From: Clostridia bacterium
Lineage (GTDB): Bacteria > Bacillota_A > Clostridia > Christensenellales > Aristaeellaceae
Length of the DNA: 16,778 bases
NCBI GenBank assembly: GCA_017432405.1
Contig: JAFRJF010000070.1
Location: 1-16,778 of the forward strand
Direction: 5' to 3'
In this document: in pieces, positions 7,879 through 15,880 of the stretch
Layout of the letters: every line of letters starts with the position of its first letter
How positions within the stretch are numbered: the stretch's first letter is position 1
The notes under the pieces: model-generated
Database searches by the model: none
What the model was told of the DNA's origin: nothing
What the model saw: the letters and a program-made list of their open reading frames with translations, nothing else
Translations under genes and position numbers: made by a program

Positions 7879-8539
7879 GGGCGTCGTGGCGGTGGAGAAG
7901 GTCAGCTTTCGGGTGGACCCCGGCGACTACCTGGTGATCGTGGGGGAGAACGGCTCCGGCAAGAGCACGCTGATGCGGGCGATGCTGGGCCTGGTGCGGC
8001 CCCGAAGCGGCAGCATCGTTTACGGCGACGGGCTGACCCGGGAGCGCATCGGCTACCTGCCCCAGCAGACCGCCGCCCAGCGGGATTTTCCCGCTTCGGT
8101 GGAGGAGGTGGTGCTGTCCGGCTGCGTCAACCGCATGGGCAAGCGCTTCTTCTACAACAAGGCGGATAAGGCGAAGGCCGAGGCCAACATGGCGCTGCTG
8201 GACGTGACCCCGCTGCGCAGGAAGTCCTACCGCACCCTCTCCGGCGGCCAGCAGCAGCGCACGCTGCTGGCCAGGGCGCTATGCGCCACCGACGCCATAC
8301 TGCTATTGGACGAGCCGGTCACCGGGCTGGACCCCGCCGCGGCCTCGGAGCTCTACGACGTGATCCGGGACCTGAACCGGAACCACGGCGTGGCGGTGGC
8401 GATGGTCTCCCACGACCTGGGCGGCGCGATGCGGGACGCCAATAAGGTGCTGGTGATGAACCGGGCCGTGGATTTCTTCGGCGGGGTGGAGGAATACCGC
8501 GCCGGGCTGAGGGAGAGGACGGTGGTAAGCCGTGGCTGA
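7838..8539 (+). CDS. znuC: Zinc ABC transporter ATP-binding protein
   Basis: The 233-residue ATPase that powers metal import. Motifs in order: Walker A GENGSGKST (36-44), Q-loop LPQQ (74-77), signature LSGGQQQR (134-141), Walker B AILLLDEP (153-160) and H-loop His192 in MVSHD. The start at ATG 7838 is chosen because GAGGAA (7825-7830) lies 7 bases upstream and MALITLKDVT is the usual N-terminus of this family; an in-frame ATG at 7799 would add 13 unlikely residues. It overlaps zur by 41 bases and the permease gene by up to 8, which suggests translational coupling. Confidence 0.93.
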   Translation: MALITLKDVTIAFEGVVAVEKVSFRVDPGDYLVIVGENGSGKSTLMRAMLGLVRPRSGSIVYGDGLTRERIGYLPQQTAAQRDFPASVEEVVLSGCVNRMGKRFFYNKADKAKAEANMALLDVTPLRRKSYRTLSGGQQQRTLLARALCATDAILLLDEPVTGLDPAAASELYDVIRDLNRNHGVAVAMVSHDLGGAMRDANKVLVMNRAVDFFGGVEEYRAGLRERTVVSRG

Positions 8540-9560
8540 CATGCTGCAACGTTTGTTCGCCCATCCGGATGAAAACAGCGAGGCCCGGCACCGTCGGCAC
8601 AAGGCCGTCGTGCTGTGGGCCGTGCTGGCCCTGGCGCTGTTCAACCTGCCCGCCATCGGCGCGGCCTTTGCCGAGTTCGGCACGTACCTGGGCTACAAAT
8701 TCATCCAGCGGGCCCTGATGGTGGGCGGGCTGGTGTCGCTGTGCGCGTCACTGCTGGGCGTGACGCTGGTGCTCAAGCACTATTCGATGATCGGCGACGG
8801 TCTGTCCCACGTGGGCTTCGGCTCGCTGACCGTGGCCATGGCCCTGGGCTTTGTCACCGCTGACAGCCTGCCCGCCTTCCTGCCCGAGGGGCTGCGCGGG
8901 GGCGTCGCCGGCCTGTGCCGGGGCATTGCGGCCAACCCGATGCCCTTTACGCTGGTGGTGGTGGTGCTGTGCGCCTTTTTGCTGCTGCGCATCAGCGAGC
9001 ACAGCCGCATGCGGGGGGATTCGGCCATCGCGCTGATCTCCACCAGCGCCCTGGCGGCGGGCGTCATCGTCACCAGCATGACCAGCGGCATGAACGTGGA
9101 CGTGTACAACTACATGTTCGGCTCGATCCTGGCCATGAGCGCCTCGGACGTCTATGTGTCGCTGGCGCTGTCGGCGGTGGTGCTGGTGCTGTTCGTGCTG
9201 TTCTATCCCCGGATATTCGCCGTCACCTTCGACGAGGCCTTCGCCCGGGCCACCGGCGTGAAGGCGGGGGCCTTCAACATGCTGATCGCCCTGCTGACCG
9301 CGCTGACGGTGGTGGTGGGCATGCGCGTGATGGGCACGCTGCTGATCTCCAGCCTGATCATCTTCCCGGCACTGTCGTCGATGCGGCTGTTTTCAAGGTT
9401 CAAGGCGGTCACGGTCTGCGCGGCCGTCGTCTCGGTGACCTGCTTCGCGGTGGGCATGCTGCTGTCCTGCGTGTGCTCCCTGCCCACCGGCGCGGGCATC
9501 GTGGCGGTGAACCTGTTCGTGTTCATACTGTTTTCGGCCATCGGCGCGGTGCGGGCGTGA
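8532..9560 (+). CDS. znuB: Zinc ABC transporter permease, ZnuB/AdcB type (ABC-3 family)
   Basis: Integral membrane channel subunit, 342 residues. About eight or nine hydrophobic segments are visible, near residues 27-48, 62-84, 95-110, 137-154, 165-185, 196-228, 247-284, 293-317 and 321-341. Family features include HYSMIGDGLSHVGFG and the FDEAFARATGV cytoplasmic segment that probably contacts the ATPase. GTG 8532 overlaps the znuC stop with GGTGG upstream; ATG 8541, right after that stop, is an equally possible start. It is the last gene of the operon. I see no terminator in the 65 bases before parE. Confidence 0.9.
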   Translation: MADMLQRLFAHPDENSEARHRRHKAVVLWAVLALALFNLPAIGAAFAEFGTYLGYKFIQRALMVGGLVSLCASLLGVTLVLKHYSMIGDGLSHVGFGSLTVAMALGFVTADSLPAFLPEGLRGGVAGLCRGIAANPMPFTLVVVVLCAFLLLRISEHSRMRGDSAIALISTSALAAGVIVTSMTSGMNVDVYNYMFGSILAMSASDVYVSLALSAVVLVLFVLFYPRIFAVTFDEAFARATGVKAGAFNMLIALLTALTVVVGMRVMGTLLISSLIIFPALSSMRLFSRFKAVTVCAAVVSVTCFAVGMLLSCVCSLPTGAGIVAVNLFVFILFSAIGAVRA

Positions 9561-9562
9561 GG

Positions 9563-9591
9563 TTTTGGATTTAACACCGACGCTGTATAAT
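9563..9591 (+). promoter_or_regulatory. Candidate promoter for parE-parC
   Basis: A perfect TATAAT at 9586-9591 sits 34 bases before the parE ATG. The -35 is weak: TTTTGG at 9563-9568 with a 17-bp spacer, or TTGGAT at 9565 with 15. With no terminator before it, parE may also receive transcripts from the zinc operon. Confidence 0.5.
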
Positions 9592-9625
9592 ATTATCTGA
9601 ATTTTATGCATCTTCGGAGGAAGAA

Positions 9626-11587
9626 ATGGCTCAGACTTATACCGCAAATGACATACAGGTCCTGGAGGGACTGGACGCGGTGCGCATGCGCCCCGGCATG
9701 TACATCGGCTCCACCGGCCCGCGGGGCCTTCACCATATGATCTGGGAGATCGTGGACAACGCCATCGACGAGGCGGCCAACGGTTTCGCCAGCGAGATCA
9801 ACGTGACCCTGAAGAAGGACGGCTCCTGCGAGGTCAGCGACAACGGCCGCGGCGTGCCGGTGGACATCCACCCCAAGCTGGGGGTTTCCGCCGTGGAGGT
9901 GGTCTACACCCAGCTTCACGCGGGCGGCAAGTTCTCCGACAAGAACTACGCCTATTCCGGCGGCCTGCACGGCGTGGGCGCGTCGGTGGTGAACGCGCTG
10001 AGCGAGTGGATGGTGGTGGACGTGTACAAGGACTACAGCCACTACCAGCAGCGCTTTGAATCGGTGGCCGACCCGAAGACCGGCAAGATCGTCAGCGGCA
10101 AGCCCGTGGCGCCCCTTCAAAAGCTGGGCAACACCCGCAAGCGGGGCACCGTGGTGTGCTTCAAGCCCGACGCCCGGGTGTTCCAGGAGGTCAACTTCAA
10201 CTCCGACACCGTGCGCCGCCGCATCCGGGAGCTGGCCTACCTGAACAAGGGCGTCAGGTTCGTGTTCACCGACGAGCGCGTCAGGGATCCGGAGAAGCGT
10301 ACCTATGAATACTGCTACGAGGGCGGCATCGCCGATTTCGTGCAGTACCTGAACGCCGACAAGAACACCATCACCGACCCCATCGTGTTTGAGGCCACGA
10401 AGGACGGCACGCTGGTGCGGGTGGCGATCCAGTACACCGATTCCTACACCGATACCATCGCCTCCTTTGTGAACAACATCCCCACCAACGAGGGCGGCTA
10501 TCACGAGATCGGCTTCAAGGCCGCGGTGACCAAGGCCTTCAACGACTATGCCCGCCGACAGGGGCTTTTGAAGGAGAAGGACAACAACCTGGCCGGCGAC
10601 GACTTCCGGGAGGGCATGACGGCCATCATCTACGCCGGCGTCAAGAATCCGGAGTTCGAGGGCCAGACCAAGGGGCGCCTGGGCAACACCGAGGTGCGCC
10701 CCGTGTTCGAGGCGGTCTGCCTGGAGCAGCTTTCGATCTACCTGGACGACCTGAAGAACCAGGCCTTCGCCCAGAAGATCATCGCCAAGGCCATCACCGC
10801 CGCCAAGGCCAGGGAAGCCGCCCGCAAGGCCAAGGCCAACATCCGCGCCGTGGGCCAGCTGGAGGCCGCGCCGCTGGTGGGCAAGCTGTCCAGCTGCACC
10901 GGCAAAAAGCCGGAGCTGAACGAGCTGTTCATCGTGGAGGGCGATTCCGCAGGCGGCAGCGCCAAGCAGGGCCGCGACCGCCGCTTCCAGGCGATACTGC
11001 CCCTGCGGGGCAAGCCGCTGAACGTGGAAAAAAAGCGCCTGGAGCAGGTGCTGCAGAACGAGGAATTCCGCAGCATCATCACGGCTCTGGGCACCAGCAT
11101 CGAGGACGACTTCGATATCTCCAAGCTCAAGTACAACAAGGTCATCATACTCTCCGATGCCGACCAGGACGGCGCCCACATAAGGGCGATACTCCTGACC
11201 TTCTTCTACCGCTACATGCGGCCCCTGATTACCGAGGGCCACGTATACATCGGCATGCCGCCGCTTTACAAGGTGGCCAAGGGCGACAAGGTCATCTACT
11301 GCTACGACGACAACGCCCTGCCCCCGGCCATCCAGAAGATCGGCAAGGGCTACACCCTCCAGCGCTACAAGGGCCTGGGCGAGATGAACCCCGAGCAGCT
11401 GTGGGAGACCACGATGAACCCCGACGGGCGAAAGCTGATGCAGGTGGGCATCGAGGACTTCGTCGAGGTGGAGCGCCGGGTGACCATACTGATGGGCGAC
11501 AAGGTGGAGCCGCGCAGGGAGTACATCAGCCAGTTCGCCAATTTCAACAAAGAGGATAATTTCGTTCCCGTCAACGAGGGGGTGTAA
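9626..11587 (+). CDS. parE: DNA topoisomerase IV subunit B (ATPase subunit; GyrB-like)
   Basis: Provides ATP hydrolysis and strand-passage gating for the enzyme that separates linked daughter chromosomes. 653 residues, a usual ParE length. GHKL ATPase motifs: catalytic Glu41 in EIVDNAIDEA, DNGRG (72-76) and GGLHGVG (112-118). Transducer: around QTKGRLG (347-353). TOPRIM: EGDSAGGSAKQGR (438-450) and DADQDGAHIR (511-520) with metal-binding Asp511/513/515. C-terminal QRYKGLGEMN (579-588) and GDKVEPRREYI. GGAGG at 9616-9620 sits 5 bases before the ATG. The partner gene follows after 3 bases. I call ParE rather than GyrB because the downstream subunit has a ParC-type tail domain and no recF/dnaA neighbours are seen. 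Databases may label it GyrB. Confidence 0.87.
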   Translation: MAQTYTANDIQVLEGLDAVRMRPGMYIGSTGPRGLHHMIWEIVDNAIDEAANGFASEINVTLKKDGSCEVSDNGRGVPVDIHPKLGVSAVEVVYTQLHAGGKFSDKNYAYSGGLHGVGASVVNALSEWMVVDVYKDYSHYQQRFESVADPKTGKIVSGKPVAPLQKLGNTRKRGTVVCFKPDARVFQEVNFNSDTVRRRIRELAYLNKGVRFVFTDERVRDPEKRTYEYCYEGGIADFVQYLNADKNTITDPIVFEATKDGTLVRVAIQYTDSYTDTIASFVNNIPTNEGGYHEIGFKAAVTKAFNDYARRQGLLKEKDNNLAGDDFREGMTAIIYAGVKNPEFEGQTKGRLGNTEVRPVFEAVCLEQLSIYLDDLKNQAFAQKIIAKAITAAKAREAARKAKANIRAVGQLEAAPLVGKLSSCTGKKPELNELFIVEGDSAGGSAKQGRDRRFQAILPLRGKPLNVEKKRLEQVLQNEEFRSIITALGTSIEDDFDISKLKYNKVIILSDADQDGAHIRAILLTFFYRYMRPLITEGHVYIGMPPLYKVAKGDKVIYCYDDNALPPAIQKIGKGYTLQRYKGLGEMNPEQLWETTMNPDGRKLMQVGIEDFVEVERRVTILMGDKVEPRREYISQFANFNKEDNFVPVNEGV

Positions 11588-11590
11588 CCC

Positions 11591-14023
11591 ATGGCCAGAA
11601 AGAAGAAGGAAGAGCCGGTCGTCAAGAAGCCGGAGGAGATCATCCAGCGCAACATGGAGGACGTGATGCACGAATCCATGATGCCCTACTCGGAGCACGT
11701 CATACTGGAGCGCGCGCTGCCGAGGGTGGAGGACGGCCTGAAGCCGGTGCAGCGGCGCATACTGTTCACCATGCACGAGCTGGGCAACACCCCGGACAAG
11801 CCCCACCGCAAGTGCGCCCGCATCGTGGGCGACTGCCTGGGCAAGTACCATCCCCACGGCGACAGCTCGGTCTATGACGCGCTGGCCCGCATGGCCCAGC
11901 CCTTCGTGATGCGCACGATGCTGGTGGACGGCCACGGCAACTTCGGCTCCATCGACGGCGACAGTCCCGCCGCCATGCGCTACACCGAGGCCCGCATGAC
12001 CGAGGCGGCCATGGCCATGCTCCGGGACATCGAGAAGGACACGGTGGGCTTCCACCTGAACTTTGACGATACCCAGAGGGAGCCGGACCTGCTGCCCGCA
12101 CGCTTCCCGAACCTGCTGGTCAACGGCGCCAACGGCATCGCCGTGGGCCTGGCGACGAGCATACCGCCCCACAACCTGGGGGAGGCCATCGACGCCACCA
12201 TCGCCCAGATCGACAGGCCGAAGATCACAACCGCAGAGCTGATGCAGATCATGCCCGCCCCGGATTTTCCCACCGGCGGCGTGCTGGCGCGGGACGGCGA
12301 GCTGGTTCAGGCCTACGAGACCGGCCGGGGCAAGCTGAAGGTGCGGGCGAAGGCGCACATCGAGGACGGCACGGCGGGCCGGAAGCTGATCGTGGTGGAC
12401 GAGGTGCCCTACCAGGTCAACAAGGCCGCCATGCTGGAAAAGGTGCTGAAGGTCAGCGAGGAAAAGAAGGGCATCTTCTCGGGCATCTACGATATCCGCG
12501 ACGAATCCGACCGCATGGGCATGCGGGCCGTCGTCGAGGTCAAGAAGGACGCCGACCCGGAGAAGATACTGAACGCGCTGTATAAATATACGGATTTCCA
12601 GACCACGTTCGGCGTGAACATGGTGGCCATCGCCGAGGGCAAGCCCCGGCAGATGGGCATCAAGCAGATGATCGGCTATTACATCAACCACCAGAAGGAC
12701 GTGGTGACCCGGCGCACGAAGTACGAGCTGCAGCAGGCCGAGGCCAGGGCCCACATACTGGAGGGCCTGATCATCGCCGTGGACAACCTGGACGAGGTCA
12801 TCAAGCTCATCCGCGGCAGCAAGACCCCCAAGGAGGCCAGGGACAAGCTGATGGCGCGCTTCGACCTGAGCCAGATCCAGGCCCAGGCCATCCTCGACAT
12901 GCGGCTGCAGCGGCTGACCAACCTGGAGGTGCTGTCCCTCCGCAAGGAATACGAGGACCTCTTAAAGCTGATCGCCAGCCTGAAGGCCATCCTCGGCAGC
13001 GAGAAGAAGCTGATGGGCGTCATCAAGAAGGAGCTTAACGAGGTTCGCGCGAAGTTCGCCGACCCCCGCCGCACCCAGCTGGTGGACTCCTTCGAGGAGA
13101 TTGTCATCGAGGAGGAGAAGCCCGTCGCCGACGAGACCGTGGTGGTGCTGACCCAGGCGGGCTTTGTCAAGCGCATGGCCCCGAAGCTGTTCGACAAGGC
13201 CGTGGCGAACGGCGAGTTCGCCGACCCGCCCCGCCAGGTCATCCGCACGATAACCGACGCAAAGCTGCTGTTCTTCACCGACGTGGGCAACGCCTACATC
13301 CTGGCGGCGGAGAAGATCGCCGAGGCGTCGAAGGCAAAAGACCGCGGTCTGCCCCTGGGCGGCGTGCTGGCGGGACTGGAAACCGACGAAAGTCTGGTCG
13401 CTCTGATCGAGGCGGGGGACTGGTCCGGCGAATTGATGTTCGTGACCCGCAAGGGCCTGACCAAGCGCACGGCGCTGGAGGAGTACAACGTGCGCAAGTC
13501 GAAATTCGCGGCGCTGAACCTGAAAAACGGAGACCGACTGATGTCGGTTTTGCGACCGGGCGGCTTTGAGGGCGTGCTGCTGCTCACCCGGCAGGGCATG
13601 GCCATACACTACGCGACGGAGGAGGTCTCCCTGATCGGACGCACGGCGGCGGGCGTCAAGGCCGTCGCCCTGAGTACAGGCGACGAGGTGGCCTTCGCCT
13701 TCGTCCACAACAGCGAGGGCGAGATCGTGATGATTTCCGACATGGGCTACATGAAGCGCTGCCTGCTGATCGACTTCGACCGCCAGGCCCGGGGCGGCAA
13801 GGGCGTCAAGGCCTTCAACTTCCTGAAGAACGGCTCCAACGGCGCGATCCTCGCCGGGGCGCTGATCGTCACCGAGCCCTTCCGCTTCAACATCGTCCAG
13901 AAGAACGGCACCGTGACGCCCTGCGTCACCGAGGACGTGGCCATCGAGCCGAGGACGGGCCGGGGCCAGCCCTACGTGATGGTGGTCATGGACGACGTGG
14001 TGACGGAGCTGGTGCGGGCGTAA
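11591..14023 (+). CDS. parC: DNA topoisomerase IV subunit A (DNA cleavage subunit; GyrA-like)
   Basis: Cuts and rejoins DNA in the topoisomerase IV heterotetramer. 810 residues. Winged-helix/tower part: catalytic Tyr131 in AMRYTEARM; quinolone-region segment [15 protein letters not shown] with Ser92 and Asp96 at the usual resistance positions, both of the susceptible type. Isoleucine wedge region: [19 protein letters not shown]. The C-terminal propeller follows the Gram-positive ParC pattern ([12 protein letters not shown] with no GyrA box after it; [23 protein letters not shown]). Oddly, a GyrA-box-like QARGGKG occurs late, at residues 732-738. GAGGGGG at 11576-11582 sits 8 bases before the ATG, so it is coupled to parE. 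GyrA is the alternative label; confidence in the superfamily is near complete. Confidence 0.87.
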   Translation: MARKKKEEPVVKKPEEIIQRNMEDVMHESMMPYSEHVILERALPRVEDGLKPVQRRILFTMHELGNTPDKPHRKCARIVGDCLGKYHPHGDSSVYDALARMAQPFVMRTMLVDGHGNFGSIDGDSPAAMRYTEARMTEAAMAMLRDIEKDTVGFHLNFDDTQREPDLLPARFPNLLVNGANGIAVGLATSIPPHNLGEAIDATIAQIDRPKITTAELMQIMPAPDFPTGGVLARDGELVQAYETGRGKLKVRAKAHIEDGTAGRKLIVVDEVPYQVNKAAMLEKVLKVSEEKKGIFSGIYDIRDESDRMGMRAVVEVKKDADPEKILNALYKYTDFQTTFGVNMVAIAEGKPRQMGIKQMIGYYINHQKDVVTRRTKYELQQAEARAHILEGLIIAVDNLDEVIKLIRGSKTPKEARDKLMARFDLSQIQAQAILDMRLQRLTNLEVLSLRKEYEDLLKLIASLKAILGSEKKLMGVIKKELNEVRAKFADPRRTQLVDSFEEIVIEEEKPVADETVVVLTQAGFVKRMAPKLFDKAVANGEFADPPRQVIRTITDAKLLFFTDVGNAYILAAEKIAEASKAKDRGLPLGGVLAGLETDESLVALIEAGDWSGELMFVTRKGLTKRTALEEYNVRKSKFAALNLKNGDRLMSVLRPGGFEGVLLLTRQGMAIHYATEEVSLIGRTAAGVKAVALSTGDEVAFAFVHNSEGEIVMISDMGYMKRCLLIDFDRQARGGKGVKAFNFLKNGSNGAILAGALIVTEPFRFNIVQKNGTVTPCVTEDVAIEPRTGRGQPYVMVVMDDVVTELVRA

Positions 14024-14036
14024 TGGAGCCTGTAGC

Positions 14037-14053
14037 GGCGCCGATCCGGCGCC
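14037..14053. repeat. GC-rich inverted repeat just after parC
   Basis: GGCGCCG (14037-14043), a 3-base loop ATC and CGGCGCC (14047-14053). It lies 13 bases after the parC stop. No T-run follows (ATATGGCG), so it is not a standard intrinsic terminator. It could stabilise the mRNA 3' end or be a REP-like element. Confidence 0.7.
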
Positions 14054-14102
14054 ATATGGCGAATGCCGGTACAACGCAATTTCTGTAGACTAATCGGATA
14101 TC

Positions 14103-14154
14103 ATTGATATAGAATAGGCATAGCGCTGCGGCGCTATGTCTATTCTATATCAAT
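14103..14154. repeat. 24-bp near-perfect inverted repeat in front of the YjbR-like gene
   Basis: The arms 14103-14126 and 14131-14154 pair along their whole length with a TGCG loop; the only imperfection is one G/T wobble (14118 with 14139). The inner 8 pairs (CATAGCGC/GCGCTATG) are GC-rich and the outer part is AT-rich. It ends 12 bases before the ribosome binding site of the gene at 14182 and has no T-run after it. Role unknown: a structured leader, protein-binding palindrome or mobile REP/MITE-like unit are all possible. Confidence 0.85.
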
Positions 14155-14181
14155 ATCAATATTCACAAAGGGGATGACATA

Positions 14182-14547
14182 ATGCGCTACGAATGGATGG
14201 ATGAATACTTGCTTGCCAAGCGGGCGGTGACCAAAGACCTACAGCCGGAATGGAACTGGATTCGCTACAAGATCGGGGACAAGATGTTCGCGGCGATCCT
14301 GCTGGACGACGACAACAAGCCCTATTACATCAACCTGAAGCTGGAGCCTGCGGAGGGGGAATTCCTGCGGGGCCAGTACGCCGATATCATCCCCGGCTAT
14401 TATTCCAACAAGCGCTGCTGGAATTCCATCCTGCCCGACGGACAGGTGCCGGAGGAATTGTTGAAGGCGCTGTTGGACAAGTCCTATGATTTGGTTTTGA
14501 AGGGCTTCAGCAAGAAAAGGCAAAGGGAAATACTGAGAGAGGATTGA
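14182..14547 (+). CDS. YjbR/MmcQ-family (CyaY-like fold) small protein
   Basis: 121 residues, full length for the family often annotated as MmcQ/YjbR DNA-binding protein; the true biochemical role of the family is poorly defined. Recognisable pattern: IRYKIGDKMFAAIL, then INLKLEP, the family hallmark IIPGYYSNKRCWNSI (87-101 or so) and the C-terminal LLDKSYDLVLKGFSKKRQ helix. AAAGGGG (14167-14173) lies 8 bases before ATG 14182; an earlier ATG at 14174 runs into a stop after two codons. It appears to be transcribed alone, behind the long hairpin, and ends before a probable bidirectional terminator. No signal peptide or membrane segment, so cytoplasmic. Confidence 0.88.
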   Translation: MRYEWMDEYLLAKRAVTKDLQPEWNWIRYKIGDKMFAAILLDDDNKPYYINLKLEPAEGEFLRGQYADIIPGYYSNKRCWNSILPDGQVPEELLKALLDKSYDLVLKGFSKKRQREILRED

Positions 14548-14560
14548 TCGACCCAATACA

Positions 14561-14676
14561 GACGGCGGCAAGCCGCCTGACGAAGCGAAGTCGCCCATCA
14601 TTGTTGGCAGGTCACAATCCATTTCTTCATTAGCAAAGCGTCTTCATTCTTCATTAGCCTCGCAAGGGGCGACTTC
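14561..14676. repeat. Composite intergenic repeat region
   Basis: Contains a GC hairpin (GGCGG-CAAG-CCGCC, 14564-14577), a widely spaced 10-bp inverted repeat (GAAGTCGCCC 14587-14596 with GGGCGACTTC 14667-14676), and between its arms three CTTCATT heptamers (14625, 14642, 14649), two of them extended to CTTCATTAGC. No ORF or T-run. It looks like a decayed non-coding repeat element. Confidence 0.6.
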
Positions 14677-14717
14677 ACTGAAAAAACGTGATTCCAAAGA
14701 ATCACGTTTTTTCAGTG
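14676..14717. terminator. Probable bidirectional terminator between the YjbR-like gene and tRNA-Val
   Basis: A perfect 19-bp inverted repeat (14676-14694 with 14699-14717) with loop CAAA. The stem contains A6 on one side and T6 on the other, with GC pairs near the loop, so a U-tract is made in either direction. It ends the convergent plus-strand gene and the minus-strand tRNA; its outer two bases fall within the tRNA 3' end. Confidence 0.8.
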
Positions 14718-14789
14718 GGGTTAGGAGGGCTCGAACCTCTGACCTTTACGATGTCAACGTAACGCTCTAACCAACTGAGCTATAACCCC
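14716..14789 (-). tRNA. tRNA-Val, anticodon GAC
   Basis: Read on the minus strand: acceptor GGGGTTA/TAACCCC (7 perfect pairs), D arm GCTC-AGTTGGTTA-GAGC, anticodon stem TTACG/CGTAA with loop TTGACAT (anticodon GAC, valine), variable loop AGGTC, T arm AGAGG-TTCGAGC-CCTCC and discriminator A. The 3' CCA is not encoded, so it must be added enzymatically. The outermost T-stem pair is A-C (positions 49/65), a mismatch. It has its own consensus promoter and a terminator touching its 3' end. Confidence 0.93.
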
Positions 14790-14801
14790 GCAACAGGGAT
14801 G

Positions 14802-14830
14802 ATTATAGCACATTCGGCGGTGTGTGTCAA
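14802..14830 (-). promoter_or_regulatory. Perfect consensus promoter for tRNA-Val
   Basis: On the minus strand, TTGACA (14830-14825), a 17-bp spacer and TATAAT (14807-14802), with TGC immediately before the -10 (extended -10). The tRNA 5' end is at 14789, leaving a leader of only a few bases. Confidence 0.88.
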
Positions 14831-14877
14831 GGGTGATTTTTGGGTATGGACAATATTTCTGTAATCTTCACAATTCC

Positions 14878-15720
14878 TCACATCGACTTGAAGCCCTCGC
14901 CCAGCACCTCCTTGGCCTTGTTGGCAATGACGAAGGCGTGGGGGTCGACCTCGAAGATGATGCGGCGCAGGCGCATGGATTCGAAGCGATTGACCACGCA
15001 CAGCAGCACCTGCTTGCGCTGCTGGCTGTACATGCCCACGGCCTCGAGGCCTGTGACGCCCCGGTTCATCTCGCGCATGATCTTGTCTGCGATGGCTTCG
15101 CTGTTGTCGGAGATGATGAAGTAGGAGTGGGCCGAGTTGGGGCCCTCCAGCACCAGGTCGATCAGCACGTTGCACAGGAAGGCGCTGATCAGGCCGTACA
15201 TGGCGGCCTGGGCCTCGAACACGAAGGCGCTGGCGATGATCACCAGCCCGTCGAACACGAATATGGCATAGCTGACCTTCAGCACCGGGATCAGCCGGTG
15301 CAGCAGCGAGGCCAGCATGTCCGTGCCCCCGGTGGTGGCGTTGCCCCGCAGTATGAGTCCGAAGCCGATGCCGCTGATTGCGCCGCCGTAGACCGACGCC
15401 AGCAGCATGTCGTCGGTGGCAGGGGGCAGGGGCATGTGGTCGATCAACAGCGACAGCAGCACCATCGTCACCAGTGAGCGCACGCCGAAGCGCGGCCCCA
15501 TGGATTTCATCGAAATCAGGAACAGCGGCACGTTCAGCGCGATGTTGACCAGGCCGATGCTGATCCCCGTGGCGTGGTTGAGCAGCTGGCCCACGCCGGT
15601 AAAGCCCCCGTTGACCACCCCGTTGGGGATCAGGTACATGCGATAGGCCGCGGCGGCCGCCAGCAGCCCTATTATGACCAGCAGATCGTTTTTCAGTTCC
15701 TCCCGAAGCGAAACCCTCAT
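14878..15720 (-). CDS. YitT-family membrane protein (DUF161 + DUF2179)
   Basis: 280 residues. The N-terminal ~190 residues hold about five or six hydrophobic segments, with family motifs PNGVVNGGFTGVGQLL, GFGLILRGNATTGGTDMLA and VFDGLVIIASAFVF. The C-terminal ~85 residues form the soluble domain (SYFIISDNSEAIADKIM, then RGVTGLEAVGMYSQQ and IIFEVDPHAFV). YitT proteins are conserved in Bacillota but their substrate is not established. ATG 15720 is chosen because GGAGGGAGG sits just upstream on the minus strand; an ATG at 15804 would add 28 residues that run across the promoter. Stop TGA. It is divergent from the Cys-rich gene and upstream of the tRNA on the same strand. Confidence 0.9.
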   Translation of the reverse strand: MRVSLREELKNDLLVIIGLLAAAAAYRMYLIPNGVVNGGFTGVGQLLNHATGISIGLVNIALNVPLFLISMKSMGPRFGVRSLVTMVLLSLLIDHMPLPPATDDMLLASVYGGAISGIGFGLILRGNATTGGTDMLASLLHRLIPVLKVSYAIFVFDGLVIIASAFVFEAQAAMYGLISAFLCNVLIDLVLEGPNSAHSYFIISDNSEAIADKIMREMNRGVTGLEAVGMYSQQRKQVLLCVVNRFESMRLRRIIFEVDPHAFVIANKAKEVLGEGFKSM

Positions 15721-15748
15721 GGCTTTGCCCTCCCTCCAATACCGGATT

Positions 15749-15777
15749 ATTGTAGCATAACCCGCCGCCGAATTCAA
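15749..15777 (-). promoter_or_regulatory. Promoter of the YitT-family gene
   Basis: Minus strand TTGAAT (15777-15772), a 17-bp spacer and TACAAT (15754-15749), with TGC before the -10. It lies 29 bases upstream of the chosen ATG, which supports the shorter start. Confidence 0.75.
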
Positions 15778-15880
15778 TTGGAACGCAACGCTTTCCAGTG
15801 GCATAGTGATAACATAGCCGAAAGGTCAATATGCGCCGCGCCGATTTGCTTCGCCGCGGCGATGGAAGGGCGATGTGTAT

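Noticed and set aside
9593..12754. A 1053-codon open frame on the minus strand opposite parE and parC
   Set aside because: It is the GC-driven shadow of two strongly conserved genes: its translation is low-complexity (His, Leu, Val, Gly rich), has no domain, and lacks its own signals.
9626..14023. Calling the pair gyrB-gyrA
   Set aside because: The A subunit lacks the GyrA box at the canonical place and its propeller follows Gram-positive ParC. The motif at 732-738 is noted separately. Some uncertainty remains.
14776..14830. Riboswitch or attachment site at the tRNA gene
   Set aside because: The region is explained by the tRNA and its promoter; no integrase gene or duplicate of the tRNA 3' end is present.
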